DNA of 47,694 bases from JAPXSY01 sp034003585 (GTDB lineage Bacteria > Verrucomicrobiota > Kiritimatiellia > RFP12 > UBA1067), in assembly GCA_034003585.1 (NCBI GenBank), contig JAVEYH010000012.1:1-47694 (forward strand), given 5' to 3'. The notes under the pieces were generated by a model that was not told the DNA's origin, did not search any database, and saw only the letters and a program-made list of their open reading frames with translations. Shown one piece after another: positions 1-9,020 of the stretch (positions within the stretch are counted from its first letter, which is position 1; each line of letters starts with the position of its first letter). The position numbers were made by a program, and so were the translations under genes.

Positions 1-2286
1 GTCTGAATATTTCAACACGCCATCGATGTACACCCGGCGCATGCGGGTTGTGCCGTCATAGGTACAGGCGATATGGTGCCACCCGCCATTCAGCGCGTCC
101 GTAAACAGGTCATAGCCGGCAGGCACCTCTTGGTTATTACCGAAATTGGAAACCAGGATCTCGCTCGTCCCATTAAAGCGGAACAACACACCCGATCCGT
201 AGGTGCCGGTCGTTAAGGCGCCCCAGTAAACCGGCATGCCTGTCAGGTTCCCGGTTGAGGGATTGCACCACGCCATCACCGTGTAGGAACTGTTTCCCGT
301 GGGCAGCGTCTCCGGAAAAACCGCTGCCTCGAACCGATCCTGATCCGTCTTGTTGAAACCCGCCGCGCCGCCGTCGCGCCCCGCCGCCACGAACACCGGG
401 CTATTGACGGGGTCCAGGTGATACCCGTTGCCGCTGCTGTCTTTCCCGAGCTGAGCCGCGTCATTGAAACGGTAGTACGCCTGTAACCCGTCGGCGTCCA
501 AGCCCGAGTTCAAAACGAGCGTTCCCTCCTGAATCTCCGTCGCGCCGGTGTAGGAGTGGCCGCCGCTCAACGTCAGCGTATAGTCCGCGCCACGTTTGAC
601 AAACCTGCCGTCGCCGGCGATCCCCGACCGGAAGGTGGTGGAGGTTGGGGACGCGCTTCCGCCCACGGTCAGCGCGCCGCCGTTTTGCAGGAAGATCCCA
701 CCGGCGGCGCCCGCGCCGCCGAGCGTCGCCACGGCCTGATCGCCCAGCACATGCAGGCTCCCGTTGTACCCGACGTCGATGGCCGTTGATTCCGGCAACA
801 GGTTCGCGACCGCATATCCGGAGGTGTCGGGCTCCTGACCGGTCACCCGTACCGCATACAGTTCCCCGCTGTTCATGGCCCAATCGGCGATCATGAAATC
901 ATCCATCAACCCTTCATAGGTTGCTCCGGACAGCCATCCGTTCCCGATTCTGAAATTTCCCGCCGTCAGCGACAGCGCGCGGGTTTCCTTGAAGGCGCGT
1001 ACCAGTTTGCCGTCGAGGTGGAGTTGGAACTCGCTCCCCGTATAGACGGCTGCCACATGGTGCCAGGCACCGTCCTTCAGATTCCCGGAATAGGGGAACG
1101 TCGGATTCCCGATCCAATCCGCCAAAAGAATCGGTGTCGCGGGGGTGTCCAGTTTCAGCCGCATGCCGATTCCCTCCCCGGCAGCGTTAAAGGTGCCCCA
1201 GCCGCATAAAATAGCGTTCAGCGGTACACTGGCAGACGGCTTCAGCCAGAACGCGACCGTGAAGGGCGAATTGTTTGTCGGGATGCCGAAGACGGTTTTG
1301 CCCGCTCCCTGTCCCGCGAGATACGCTCCGCTGTCCAGCGACAGCACGCCGCCGCGCACGGCATCGTTTGTGTACCACTTCGTGGGGGTCCCCGTCTTCA
1401 CCAGATCATTCGCAAGCGGGCCGCTGTCCCTGCCGATGTCGCTTTCCTCGTCAAAGCGCCACCACGCCACCGTTCGCCCCGGCTGCTTGCCAAGCGTCAG
1501 ACTTCCGTTGTCGAGAGCCACGGACCCGAGTTCCGCCTGCGGAAGGGCCAGCGACTGGAGCGCGCCGCGCACCATGACCAACCGGCCGCCCCCCGTCAGA
1601 CGCCCTTCCCACGCCAACTCCTGGTACGTTCCCCCGACTTCGAGGGTGTGTCCGTTGAGCGCGATGTCCGGCGCGGGCGAAACCAGCGACCGGACACCGT
1701 TAATCTGCGCATCCGATTCCAGAAGCAGCACGGCATTCGTCGCGTTCATGACCACCGCGCTGTCCACCAGCGCCGCGTTGTTCGAGAGGATCAACGTTCC
1801 GCCGTCCAACCGGGTGTCCCCCTTGAAATCCACACTGTACCGGTTCACCAGCCGCACGCGTCCCGACCCGCTTTTCACAAGCCCGTTGGCCGCATAGTAC
1901 ACGTAGGGCCATAGCGTCAGCGTCCCGCCTGAAACCCGCAGTTCGCCGCCCGTGAAGTCAGGCGTCAACGGAGTCCCGTCAAACCCCAGCCGCGCACCGT
2001 TCTGCGCCTGCACGGACCACGCCGCATCCGGCGCGCCGGAAAACACCATGGCCCCGACCCCGGTGTCGTTGGTGATCGTCACCGTCTCGCCGCTGTCCAA
2101 CGTGCTGAAATCCGCGACATCCGGCGCGCCGGACGGCACAACCCCGTCCTGCCAGTTCGCCGCATCCGCCCAAAACCCGCCCGTGGCATGGGCCCAGACA
2201 CCCGTTGCCGCCCGCGCCGCCTGGCCGCCAAGCGTCACGATTGCGCACATCCCGCACATCACCCGCATTTGCCCGCTTTTTTTCAT
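1..2286 (-). CDS. LamG / autotransporter-type beta-strand repeat exported protein (3' end outside window)
   Basis: The frame is open from an ATG at 2286 to the window edge, giving 762 visible residues. A GGGAGGA ribosome site lies 6 bases before the ATG. The N-terminus (MKKSGQMRVMCGMCAIV...ARA) is a signal peptide followed by a beta-strand opening (GVWAHATGGFWADAANWQDG) typical of passenger-repeat proteins. Two LamG/concanavalin-like folds are visible: residues about 271-472 (from VAWWRFDEESDIG, with DGAWHHVAAVYTG) and about 599 to the edge (from LQAYYRFNDAAQLG, with GGWHHIACTYDG). Between them, about residues 552-594, lies a passenger-associated repeat (GRFVKRGADYTLTLSGG...GATEIQEGTLVL). The family is extracellular or cell-surface and often binds carbohydrate; no enzyme motif is visible. 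The C-terminus is outside the window, so a beta-barrel or sorting signal cannot be judged. Confidence 0.88.
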   Translation of the reverse strand, partial: MKKSGQMRVMCGMCAIVTLGGQAARAATGVWAHATGGFWADAANWQDGVVPSGAPDVADFSTLDSGETVTITNDTGVGAMVFSGAPDAAWSVQAQNGARLGFDGTPLTPDFTGGELRVSGGTLTLWPYVYYAANGLVKSGSGRVRLVNRYSVDFKGDTRLDGGTLILSNNAALVDSAVVMNATNAVLLLESDAQINGVRSLVSPAPDIALNGHTLEVGGTYQELAWEGRLTGGGRLVMVRGALQSLALPQAELGSVALDNGSLTLGKQPGRTVAWWRFDEESDIGRDSGPLANDLVKTGTPTKWYTNDAVRGGVLSLDSGAYLAGQGAGKTVFGIPTNNSPFTVAFWLKPSASVPLNAILCGWGTFNAAGEGIGMRLKLDTPATPILLADWIGNPTFPYSGNLKDGAWHHVAAVYTGSEFQLHLDGKLVRAFKETRALSLTAGNFRIGNGWLSGATYEGLMDDFMIADWAMNSGELYAVRVTGQEPDTSGYAVANLLPESTAIDVGYNGSLHVLGDQAVATLGGAGAAGGIFLQNGGALTVGGSASPTSTTFRSGIAGDGRFVKRGADYTLTLSGGHSYTGATEIQEGTLVLNSGLDADGLQAYYRFNDAAQLGKDSSGNGYHLDPVNSPVFVAAGRDGGAAGFNKTDQDRFEAAVFPETLPTGNSSYTVMAWCNPSTGNLTGMPVYWGALTTGTYGSGVLFRFNGTSEILVSNFGNNQEVPAGYDLFTDALNGGWHHIACTYDGTTRMRRVYIDGVLKYSD

Positions 2287-2387
2287 GCTTATCCTCCCGT
2301 GTTCCCGGTCCCGACATCCAGCACGGAACAACACAAGTCTTGCCGATATCCATACCATAACGGAGCCCACCGCCTCCCGCCACCCCC

Positions 2388-2418
2388 TTTTGCGCAAAAA
2401 TTATCTCTGTTTTGCGCA
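2388..2418. promoter_or_regulatory. Paired TTTTGCGCA boxes (candidate operator)
   Basis: TTTTGCGCA occurs at 2388-2396, where it continues into the palindrome TTTTGCGCAAAA, and again at 2410-2418. The repeat distance is 22 bases, about two helical turns. It lies in the 270-base divergent region between the LamG protein (-) and the decarboxylase (+). This is an inferred transcription-factor site; no known regulator is assigned. Confidence 0.3.
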
Positions 2419-2472
2419 GACCCCGGCCGGCTTGCGTTTGGCGCCCCTTCCGCGGCGCGATTGAATTTGCTG

Positions 2473-2501
2473 TTGTCAGCCGCCCGTTCTTGCCTTACCC
2501 T
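2473..2501 (+). promoter_or_regulatory. Candidate sigma-70 promoter of the decarboxylase gene
   Basis: TTGTCA at 2473-2478 and TACCCT at 2496-2501 are separated by 17 bases. The predicted start would be near 2508, about 50 bases before the ATG at 2557. Confidence 0.35.
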
Positions 2502-2556
2502 TTTCCCGTCATCCGAATTGGAAAGGAAAAGCGGCGTCCTGTCCGTCTCAAAAACC

Positions 2557-4755
2557 ATGAATGATCTGACGGTTCTCTATCTCCAGAACCAGACTCTCGC
2601 CCCGGACGCGCTCCAAACGCTCACGCACGGACTCTCGGACACGTTCCGCGCCTTTTGCAATGAGACGTTCCCCTCCGAGGAACCGATCGACTGGCCGCCG
2701 TTGCGGGTGGTGCCCGTAAACGGCGCGCAGGCCCTGAAACAAGCGCTTTTCGCGGTGGGGCCGGCAAGCGGACCGCTCACCGAGGACGGAAAAAACTGCG
2801 TTCTCTTCCTGCTGGATGACGCGTTCCGCGATCCGGCCTCCGGCCAGACGGTCCCGCTCCACAGCCTGACGCTCGACGGCATCCCTCTCACGCTCTGGCT
2901 CTACACCTACTTTCCGCCGATCCCGAAAATCGTCCTGCTCACGCCGGGCGCGGAACGCGTGCGGGTTCCCTCGCGGCGCTGGGTGCTCAAACCCCGCGAG
3001 GTCTTCCTCCGCATCCACGACCACCTGCCGCGCATCCGCCACCTCTTCCGCGCCCTTTGGGAACCGCGTTTCTGGCATGCGCTGCGCCACTACGTCACCT
3101 GCGAGGCCGGCACCTCCTGGCACACGCCCGGACACAACGCCGGCCATGCCTTCAGCCGCTCGCTCTTCCTGCAGGGGTTCCGCCACGAGTATGGCGCCAT
3201 GACCTTCCGCGCCGATCTCAGCGTCTCGGTCCACAGTCTGGGGGACCTCTCCACCCCGGATTCCCGCACCCCGCTGGCAGACGCCCAGCGCCTGACCTCC
3301 GAAATTTTCGGTTCGGCCCAGAGCTGCTACATCACCAACGGCTCCACCACCTCGAACAAGGCGATGCTGATGACCCTGCTGCGTCCGGGGGAGACCGTGC
3401 TGCTGGACCGCAACTGCCACAAGTCCGTCCACCACGCGCTGGTCATGGCCGGCGCGATCCCGAACTATCTCCCCGCGCGCTTCAACGCGCGCCTCGGGGT
3501 CTGGGGCCCCATCGCCATGAGCGACCTGCGCCGCGCCATCGCCGCCGACTATCCCGAACAGGCCAAGCCGCGCATGCTGATCCTCACCACCTGCACGTAC
3601 GAGGGGATCCTCTACCCGGTCTGGGAGATCGCGCGCCTCTGCGAACGCCATGGCATGCTTTTCTATGCGGATGAGGCCTGGGCACCCTACCTGAGTTTCC
3701 ACCCCTATTACACGGCGGTCACCGCCAACGGCCGCCGGGTCCGCTACAACGCCATCCACGAGACCTCCAGCGCCCATTTCGCGGTGCAGTCCACGCACAA
3801 GGCCCTGGCCGCCTTCAGCCAGGCTTCGATGATCCATGTCTCGCTGCGCTTCAAACAGCTTTTTGAGGGGGAGTCCGCGGATTGGGCCTGGCTGCGGACG
3901 CGGTTCGCTCTCAACGGGCACGGCTCGTACGAGAAATTCAGCCATGACCTGCATGAGGTGCTGCGCTACTGGCACTCGACCTCGCCGCACTACCCCATGA
4001 TGGCGACCCTCGACTGCGCCGCGGTCCAGATGCGGCTGGAGGGCCTCCGGCTGATCGAAGACCGCCTGTGCTGGGTGAAAGCCTTCAAGCGGCGCGTCGC
4101 CGACCTGTGCGGCCAGCCGGAGCACGCCTGTTTCGCGGGGCTGCCCGAAGTCGTCGGCGAAGAGGCCGCCGAGGCCTATGCCCGCGAGGGGTACCTGCAC
4201 GACCCGTTGAAAATGGTACTCTCCTTCAAGACGCCGGAAGGGTGCAAGGCCTTCAAGAACCTCCTGCGCCATGCCAAGATCCAATGGGAGAAATCGACGC
4301 CCGTCACGATCCTCTTCCTCGTCTCGGTCGGCACAGTCGAGGACCACTTCGAATACCTTTACCGCGCGATCCTGCAGATGCGCGGCGCCATCGGCGCCCC
4401 GGAGCGGGACGCCTTCGCGCCCGGCGTGGCCGAGGCCGTGAACGGCCAGGCCACCGTGCTGCCGCGCGACGCGGCGCTCTGCGACGGCGAACTCATCGAG
4501 TTGTCGCAGACCGAAGGCCGCATCAGCAGCCAGTTGCTCGTGCCCTACCCGCCCGGCATTCCGGTCTTCCTGCCCGGCCTCACCATCACGCGCCCCATGA
4601 TCGAGATCGTCCAGGCCGTGGCCGACACCGAGGGCGCGGATGCGGTCCACGGGCTTTTCGTGCGCGGCAGGAAGTATTACGTGGAGGTGATCCGCCATGA
4701 CGAGGAGGATAAAATCCAGTGGTTGCGTGACCGGCCTTCGGCTATACTCCCGTGA
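2557..4755 (+). CDS. Orn/Lys/Arg decarboxylase (PLP fold I, group III type)
   Basis: The product has 732 residues, matching the size of bacterial lysine/arginine/ornithine decarboxylases (about 710-750). It removes the alpha-carboxyl group of a basic amino acid to make cadaverine, agmatine or putrescine, using PLP in the cytoplasm. Visible parts are the N-terminal wing-like domain (1-180), the substrate/PLP segment around HTPGHN (189-194), SxNGSTTSNK, the PLP aspartate in YADEAWAPY, and the Schiff-base lysine K415 in QSTHKALAA. The C-terminal domain is present. The frame stays open upstream to 2188, but homology begins at MNDLTVLYL, so I use the ATG at 2557; a GGAAAGGAAA stretch lies about 30 bases upstream, so the start is not certain. 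Specificity among lysine, ornithine and arginine cannot be read from sequence alone. A second polyamine enzyme (NspC) lies at 38250. Confidence 0.9.
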   Translation: MNDLTVLYLQNQTLAPDALQTLTHGLSDTFRAFCNETFPSEEPIDWPPLRVVPVNGAQALKQALFAVGPASGPLTEDGKNCVLFLLDDAFRDPASGQTVPLHSLTLDGIPLTLWLYTYFPPIPKIVLLTPGAERVRVPSRRWVLKPREVFLRIHDHLPRIRHLFRALWEPRFWHALRHYVTCEAGTSWHTPGHNAGHAFSRSLFLQGFRHEYGAMTFRADLSVSVHSLGDLSTPDSRTPLADAQRLTSEIFGSAQSCYITNGSTTSNKAMLMTLLRPGETVLLDRNCHKSVHHALVMAGAIPNYLPARFNARLGVWGPIAMSDLRRAIAADYPEQAKPRMLILTTCTYEGILYPVWEIARLCERHGMLFYADEAWAPYLSFHPYYTAVTANGRRVRYNAIHETSSAHFAVQSTHKALAAFSQASMIHVSLRFKQLFEGESADWAWLRTRFALNGHGSYEKFSHDLHEVLRYWHSTSPHYPMMATLDCAAVQMRLEGLRLIEDRLCWVKAFKRRVADLCGQPEHACFAGLPEVVGEEAAEAYAREGYLHDPLKMVLSFKTPEGCKAFKNLLRHAKIQWEKSTPVTILFLVSVGTVEDHFEYLYRAILQMRGAIGAPERDAFAPGVAEAVNGQATVLPRDAALCDGELIELSQTEGRISSQLLVPYPPGIPVFLPGLTITRPMIEIVQAVADTEGADAVHGLFVRGRKYYVEVIRHDEEDKIQWLRDRPSAILP

Positions 4756-4786
4756 ATCGACCGCGAGCTTGCGCCGCGAACAGACG

Positions 4787-4835
4787 AACGGCAAGCGGAA
4801 CGCGCAACGTTCAACGCCCAACGCGCAACGCTTAC
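4787..4835. repeat. Degenerate period-7 repeat, CGNNCAA type
   Basis: Seven-base units follow each other: AACGGCA, AGCGGAA, CGCGCAA, CGTTCAA, CGCCCAA, CGCGCAA, CGCTTAC. The last two positions of the CAA phase are constant while the second and third vary. It fills the gap between the decarboxylase stop and the lipoprotein start, so it lies in untranslated sequence. Related period-7 tracts of other base composition occur near 14472 and 15215. Confidence 0.6.
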
Positions 4836-4857
4836 GTTATGGAGACGGGGGTAGATC

Positions 4858-5406
4858 ATGAAAAAAGCCATCGGTCTCGCGATCCTCGTGTTCGCCGGCT
4901 GCGATTATGCGGTCCCGCTCGCCGAGAATCCGGACCGTCCGATCGATCCCGCGTTGGCGGGGTTATGGAGCCATACCGACGGGAAGGGTGAAACGACCCG
5001 CCTTCTGGTGTTGCCGCTCTCCAAACAGGAGTACCTGATCGTATATCCGGCAAACCACCCCGAACCGTTATACTTCCGCGCGTGCCATTGCGCCGCGGGC
5101 GATTTGAGCCTCATCCAACTCACCTGGCTCGGCGCGGGGAACGGCGGCACGCCCGAAAAGACTGACCGCCTCTACGCCTACGCCACCTATGAGGCGCGCC
5201 CTGACCGTCTCGCCTGGCGCATGGTGAATCCCGAAGTGATCAAGCCCGAGAGCGTGAACACGCCGCAAGCGTTGCGCGCGGCCCTCCTCGCCAACCGGCA
5301 GCACCCGGATCTGCTCAAAGAGACGTCCCCTTCCCTCAGCCGCGTCACCCCTCCGGCCCATCAGCGCGCACCGCTCCGGCGGCCGCCGATGCCTCCGGGG
5401 TGGTGA
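4858..5406 (+). CDS. Small lipoprotein of unknown function
   Basis: The 182-residue product starts MKKAIGLAILVFAGC, a lipoprotein signal with lipobox VFAGC; Cys15 would be lipidated. The mature part begins DYAVPLAENPDRPIDPALAGLW and resembles small lipocalin-like lipoproteins that open with a D/N-P-x-x-x-G-x-W phrase, which is a weak likeness only. The C-terminus is basic and proline-rich (HQRAPLRRPPMPPGW). GGAGACGGGGG lies just before the start. It follows the period-7 repeat and precedes the folate pair. Export as a lipoprotein is well supported; function is unknown. Confidence 0.75.
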   Translation: MKKAIGLAILVFAGCDYAVPLAENPDRPIDPALAGLWSHTDGKGETTRLLVLPLSKQEYLIVYPANHPEPLYFRACHCAAGDLSLIQLTWLGAGNGGTPEKTDRLYAYATYEARPDRLAWRMVNPEVIKPESVNTPQALRAALLANRQHPDLLKETSPSLSRVTPPAHQRAPLRRPPMPPGW

Positions 5407-5454
5407 CCGGACGAAACGTACGCGACGCATCCACCCCTAACCCTGAGAAAAACC

Positions 5455-7224
5455 ATGCCCCGACTGGACCCCACCCGCCTTGCCGACTGGCAGATCGCCG
5501 AAGCCGCCGAACCGCATCTGCGGCCCGTGACGGAGATCGCCGCCGAACTCGGACTCCTCCCCGACGAGCTGATCCCGTATGGGCGCCTGCTGGCGAAAAT
5601 CGACGCGCCCGCCGTACAGGCGCGCTTCAGCGCAACCTCCCGGCGCGCGAAATACATTGACGTCACGGCCATCACGCCCACCCCGCTCGGCGAAGGCAAG
5701 ACCACCACCACGCTCGGGCTCGTGCAGGGCCTCGGCAAACTCGGCCGGCGCGCCCTCGGCACAGTCCGCCAGCCGAGCGGCGGCCCCACGTTCAACATCA
5801 AGGGCTCCGCCGCCGGCGGCGGCCTCGCACAGGTCGTGCCGCTCGCGCCGCTCTCGCTCGGCCTCACCGGCGACATCGACGCCATCACCAACGCCAACAA
5901 CCTCGCCATGGTCGCCCTCACCGCGCGCATGCAGCACGAGCGCAACTACGACGACGCCCGCCTCGCGCAGTCGCGGCTCACCCGTCTCGACATCGACCCC
6001 GACCGGATACAGCTGCGCTGGGCCATGGACTTCTGCGCCCAGGCGCTGCGGTCGATCGAGATCGGGCGCGGCGGCCCCATGGACGGGTTCCGGATGGACT
6101 CCGGTTTCTACATCACCGTGGCGTCGGAGGTCATGGCCATCCTGGCCATGTCTTCCGACTTGGCCGACCTGCGCGCGCGGCTCGGCCAGATCATCGTCGC
6201 CTACTCAAAGTCCGGACGCCCCGTCACCACCGCCGACCTCGAGGTGGACGGCGCCATGGCCGCCTGGATGGCGCGCGCCGTGAACCCCACGCTGATGCAG
6301 ACCCTCGAAGGCCAACCCATGCTCGTCCACGCCGGGCCCTTCGCGAATATCGCCATCGGCCAGAGCTCGGTGATCGCCGACCGCCTCGCCTCGAAACTCT
6401 GCGACTACCTGGTCACGGAGAGCGGGTTCGCCTCGGACATCGGTTTCGAGAAATTCTGGAACATCAAGTGCCGCTGCTCCGGTCTCACCCCCGACGCCGT
6501 GGTGATCGTCGCCACGGTACGCGCGCTCAAGCTGCATGGCGGCGGTCCCGCCGTGCAGGCGGGCCGACCCCTCGACCCGGTCTACACCGGCGAGAACCTC
6601 GGCCTGCTGGAAAAAGGGTGCGCCAATCTGCTCGCCCACATCGGCATCGTCACCCGCTCCGGTATCCGCCCCGTGGTCTGCCTCAACGCTTTCCATACCG
6701 ACACCGCGGCCGAACACGCGCTCGTGCGGCGCATCGCCGAGGGCGCGGGCGCGCGGTTTGCGGTCTCGAACCACTGGCTCCAAGGCGGGGAGGGCGCGCG
6801 CGAACTGGCCGAAACCGTGATCGCGGCCTGTGACGAGCCCAACCGCTTCGCCTTTCTTTCGGACCTCGCCGACCCCCTCTCCACCCGGGTGGAGGCGATT
6901 GTCCGGGAGGTCTACGGCGGCAAAGGCGTCGCGTATACGGAATCCGCCCAAAACAAACTCTCGGCCCTGGAGGCGGATCCCGCCACCGCGCGCCTGCCGG
7001 TCTGCATGGCGAAAACCCAATACAGCCTCTCCCACGATCCCAAGCTGCTCGGACGGCCGCAAGACTGGGTCCTGCCGGTGCGCGATGTTTTGCTCTATCA
7101 GGGCGCCGGACTGGTCGTGCCCGTCACCGGCGACATCAAGCTCATGCCCGGCACGGCATCCGACGCGGCCTTCCGCCGCATTGATCTCGACACCGCCACG
7201 GGAAAGGTGAAGGGCCTCTTCTGA
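5455..7224 (+). CDS. fhs: Formate-tetrahydrofolate ligase
   Basis: The 589-residue protein joins formate to tetrahydrofolate with ATP hydrolysis to give 10-formyl-THF in the cytoplasm. The family signature is clear: the P-loop region ITPTPLGEGKTTTT at about 73-86, then the RQPSGGPTFNIKGSAAGGG stretch, LTGDIDAITNANNL, and FANIAIGQSS. It is somewhat longer than the usual 555-560 residues, partly because of the N-terminus before YIDVTAITPTP. No strong Shine-Dalgarno site is visible before the ATG. It is followed 22 bases later by 5-formyl-THF cyclo-ligase in the same direction, a metabolic pairing that supports both calls. Whether it serves acetogenesis-like formate use or purine/fMet supply cannot be told from this window. 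Confidence 0.97.
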   Translation: MPRLDPTRLADWQIAEAAEPHLRPVTEIAAELGLLPDELIPYGRLLAKIDAPAVQARFSATSRRAKYIDVTAITPTPLGEGKTTTTLGLVQGLGKLGRRALGTVRQPSGGPTFNIKGSAAGGGLAQVVPLAPLSLGLTGDIDAITNANNLAMVALTARMQHERNYDDARLAQSRLTRLDIDPDRIQLRWAMDFCAQALRSIEIGRGGPMDGFRMDSGFYITVASEVMAILAMSSDLADLRARLGQIIVAYSKSGRPVTTADLEVDGAMAAWMARAVNPTLMQTLEGQPMLVHAGPFANIAIGQSSVIADRLASKLCDYLVTESGFASDIGFEKFWNIKCRCSGLTPDAVVIVATVRALKLHGGGPAVQAGRPLDPVYTGENLGLLEKGCANLLAHIGIVTRSGIRPVVCLNAFHTDTAAEHALVRRIAEGAGARFAVSNHWLQGGEGARELAETVIAACDEPNRFAFLSDLADPLSTRVEAIVREVYGGKGVAYTESAQNKLSALEADPATARLPVCMAKTQYSLSHDPKLLGRPQDWVLPVRDVLLYQGAGLVVPVTGDIKLMPGTASDAAFRRIDLDTATGKVKGLF

Positions 7225-7246
7225 AACGCACCGGCCCGTTGCAGAC

Positions 7247-7867
7247 ATGACCGATTCCCCCACCAAAGAGACGATCCGCCAGCAGATGCTCGACAAGCGG
7301 CGCGGGGTAACCGACACCGACCGGCGCTCCGCGGGTCGGCACATCTGCCGGCAGATTCTGGAAAAAACCGTCCGGCTCCCCCTTCGCGCCTGGCGCGTGT
7401 GCCTGTATCTCAGCACCCGCCACGAAATCCCGACCCGCTACCTCGCGCGCGCGGTATGGGATGCCGGACGCGAGGTGTGCGTGCCGGCCTGGAGTCTCTC
7501 CGAACGGACCTACAAGCTCTACGCCCTTGATCCGCGCATGCGCCTGATCACCGGGCATCACGGCATCCGTGAACCCGCCGTGCGGATCCCGGTCATGCCT
7601 TGGGACGTGGACGCGTTCATCCTGCCGGGACTGGCCTTCGACCGTCAGGGCGGCCGATTGGGGTACGGCGCGGGATACTATGACCGGATCCTGGCCAAGG
7701 CGTCCCGCACCGCGCTGAAAATCGCGGTCTGCTATGACTGGCAGATGCTGGACACCCCCCTGCCTCAGGAGCCGCACGACATCCCCATGGACTGGATCAT
7801 CACGGAAAAGCGGGCTCTCCGCTGCGAAGCGGCGTCACCCGCCGCAAACCTTCGGCCCCAAGCCTGA
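7247..7867 (+). CDS. 5-formyltetrahydrofolate cyclo-ligase
   Basis: The 206-residue protein converts 5-formyl-THF to 5,10-methenyl-THF with ATP. The hallmark C-terminal segment is present: LPGLAFDRQGGRLGYGAGYYDR at about 125-147, holding the Gly-rich ATP-binding loop. The N-terminal KETIRQQMLDKRRGV basic helix also fits the family, as does the length. It lies 22 bases downstream of formate-THF ligase and is probably cotranscribed, so it may return the side product 5-formyl-THF to the active folate pool. The last 20 residues after DWIITEK look like a loosely conserved tail. Confidence 0.92.
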   Translation: MTDSPTKETIRQQMLDKRRGVTDTDRRSAGRHICRQILEKTVRLPLRAWRVCLYLSTRHEIPTRYLARAVWDAGREVCVPAWSLSERTYKLYALDPRMRLITGHHGIREPAVRIPVMPWDVDAFILPGLAFDRQGGRLGYGAGYYDRILAKASRTALKIAVCYDWQMLDTPLPQEPHDIPMDWIITEKRALRCEAASPAANLRPQA

Positions 7868-7872
7868 GATCC

Positions 7873-7918
7873 GGCCGGCGGAGCGTGTCCGGACTCACCG
7901 GAACCCCGCGCGCCGGCC
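7873..7918. terminator. Nested inverted repeat between convergent genes
   Basis: GGCCGGCG at 7873-7880 pairs with CGCCGGCC at 7911-7918, and inside it TCCGG pairs with CCGGA around a 5-base loop. It sits between the cyclo-ligase stop (7867) and the convergent isomerase stop (7939). There is no T tract, so a terminator role is only suggested by position. Confidence 0.3.
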
Positions 7919-7938
7919 ACCGCCCCGTCACCTTTCCC

Positions 7939-8862
7939 TTACGCCAGCGCCGCCTTGCAGAACGCGACACAACGGGTGACCTCTTTCACCGCGTCCGAAG
8001 CCTGCGGCACCGGATATTCCAGCTCGATGTCCGCGGGAATATCCAGCCTGGTGTCTTTCAGGTACCGCAGCGCCGCACCGACCGGCGTATCCCCCTGACC
8101 GAACGGCATGTTGGGCCCCTTGCCCCTCTTGCGGTCCTTGAGGTGCAGGCTGATCAGACGGGCCCGGTACTTCTCGATCACGGCCAGCACCGAATCCTCA
8201 TTGGCCGCCGTATAGTGGCCGATGTCCAGATTGATCTTCAACGCGTTGCCATACGAGAGGATCGGACCGTCATAGGTTGTCGCGTTGATCTGCATGTGGT
8301 TGTGGAAGCCGATCTGGATCCCGTGGCGGTCCGCGACCGGTCCCAGCCGTTTGGCCGCCTCTTCGGAAATCTCGCGCGTGATGCCGCGGGCACCGAGGGC
8401 TTTGGCCACGCGGAAATAGTATTCGATCTGCTCGTCCGACATGCCCGCATTGCCGATGTCGCCGAACTTGACGATGTGGATCGCGACCCCCGCATCCTGG
8501 TACAGCTTGCGCAGTGCCTCGTACTTCCCCATCGGCGCGGCGATCCGCCATTCCAGCATGGCTCTGGCCTTCGCCGGATCCTTCGCGTTGCCTCCCGGAA
8601 AGCCCGCGAAAGACTCCGCCGTGTTGCCCATCAGTTCGATGGAGCTGATGCCGCTGCTGACCACATGCCGCAACACGTCTTCGGCTTTGCCCGGCATCGA
8701 GCGGTAACTGTAGGTGATCGCCCCGATCTGCACCCCGTTGACTTTCGAATCCGGCCTGCCGCCCGCGCCGAACGCGCGCCCCGGCATTAGAGCCGCCGTG
8801 CCCAGCGACATGGCCCCGCCCAAAAACGCCCTGCGTGAAACACCGCTACTCCGTATGCTCAT
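7939..8862 (-). CDS. TAT-exported sugar phosphate isomerase/epimerase (xylose isomerase-like TIM barrel)
   Basis: The 307-residue product begins with a twin-arginine signal (SRRAFLGGAMSLGTAAL), so export by the Tat pathway is likely. The remainder is an AP endonuclease-2/xylose isomerase-type TIM barrel: ISSIELMGN, IHIVKFGDIGNAG, GIQIGFHNHMQINA, LKINLDIGHYTAANED and LISLHLKDRK. The metal-ligand positions in HNH, D-x-GH and HLKD are present. Such proteins in PVC and Bacteroidota genomes act on sugars or cyclitols beside Gfo/Idh and DUF1080 proteins, as at 39494-41952 in this window. GGGGGAAAAGGG precedes the ATG. The substrate cannot be named. Confidence 0.87.
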   Translation of the reverse strand: MSIRSSGVSRRAFLGGAMSLGTAALMPGRAFGAGGRPDSKVNGVQIGAITYSYRSMPGKAEDVLRHVVSSGISSIELMGNTAESFAGFPGGNAKDPAKARAMLEWRIAAPMGKYEALRKLYQDAGVAIHIVKFGDIGNAGMSDEQIEYYFRVAKALGARGITREISEEAAKRLGPVADRHGIQIGFHNHMQINATTYDGPILSYGNALKINLDIGHYTAANEDSVLAVIEKYRARLISLHLKDRKRGKGPNMPFGQGDTPVGAALRYLKDTRLDIPADIELEYPVPQASDAVKEVTRCVAFCKAALA

Positions 8863-8898
8863 TTCCCTTTTCCCCCTTGTTTATTCCCGGAACCCCGG

Positions 8899-8922
8899 AC
8901 GGCGGGTTTTCGTGCCCGCCGT
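8899..8922. repeat. GC hairpin, first copy of a recurring intergenic element
   Basis: ACGGCGGG at 8899-8906 pairs perfectly with CCCGCCGT at 8915-8922 around an 8-base loop. It would lie in the leader of the isomerase mRNA or between it and the upstream beta-helix gene. A similar hairpin lies at 14290-14323. There is no T tract, so it is not a standard terminator. Confidence 0.5.
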
Positions 8923-8959
8923 TTCCAACCCGGCCTGAAGGTTCGGGGCATGAGTTGTC

Positions 8960-8989
8960 AGTATAGGACAAAGGCGAACAGGAGGGCAA
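8960..8989 (-). promoter_or_regulatory. Candidate sigma-70 promoter of the sugar isomerase gene
   Basis: On the minus strand, TTGCCC (8989-8984) and TATACT (8965-8960) are separated by 18 bases. The predicted start is near 8953, giving a leader of about 90 bases that contains the hairpin at 8899-8922. Confidence 0.45.
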
Positions 8990-9020
8990 TCCGGATTCGG
9001 TTCGCAGCCCGGGGTCGCGG

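Noticed and set aside
2548..4821. Long 757-aa open frame antisense to the decarboxylase
   Set aside because: It mirrors a highly conserved gene in high-GC DNA, where antisense frames stay open by codon bias. It has no recognisable domain and is rich in Arg, Glu and Gly.
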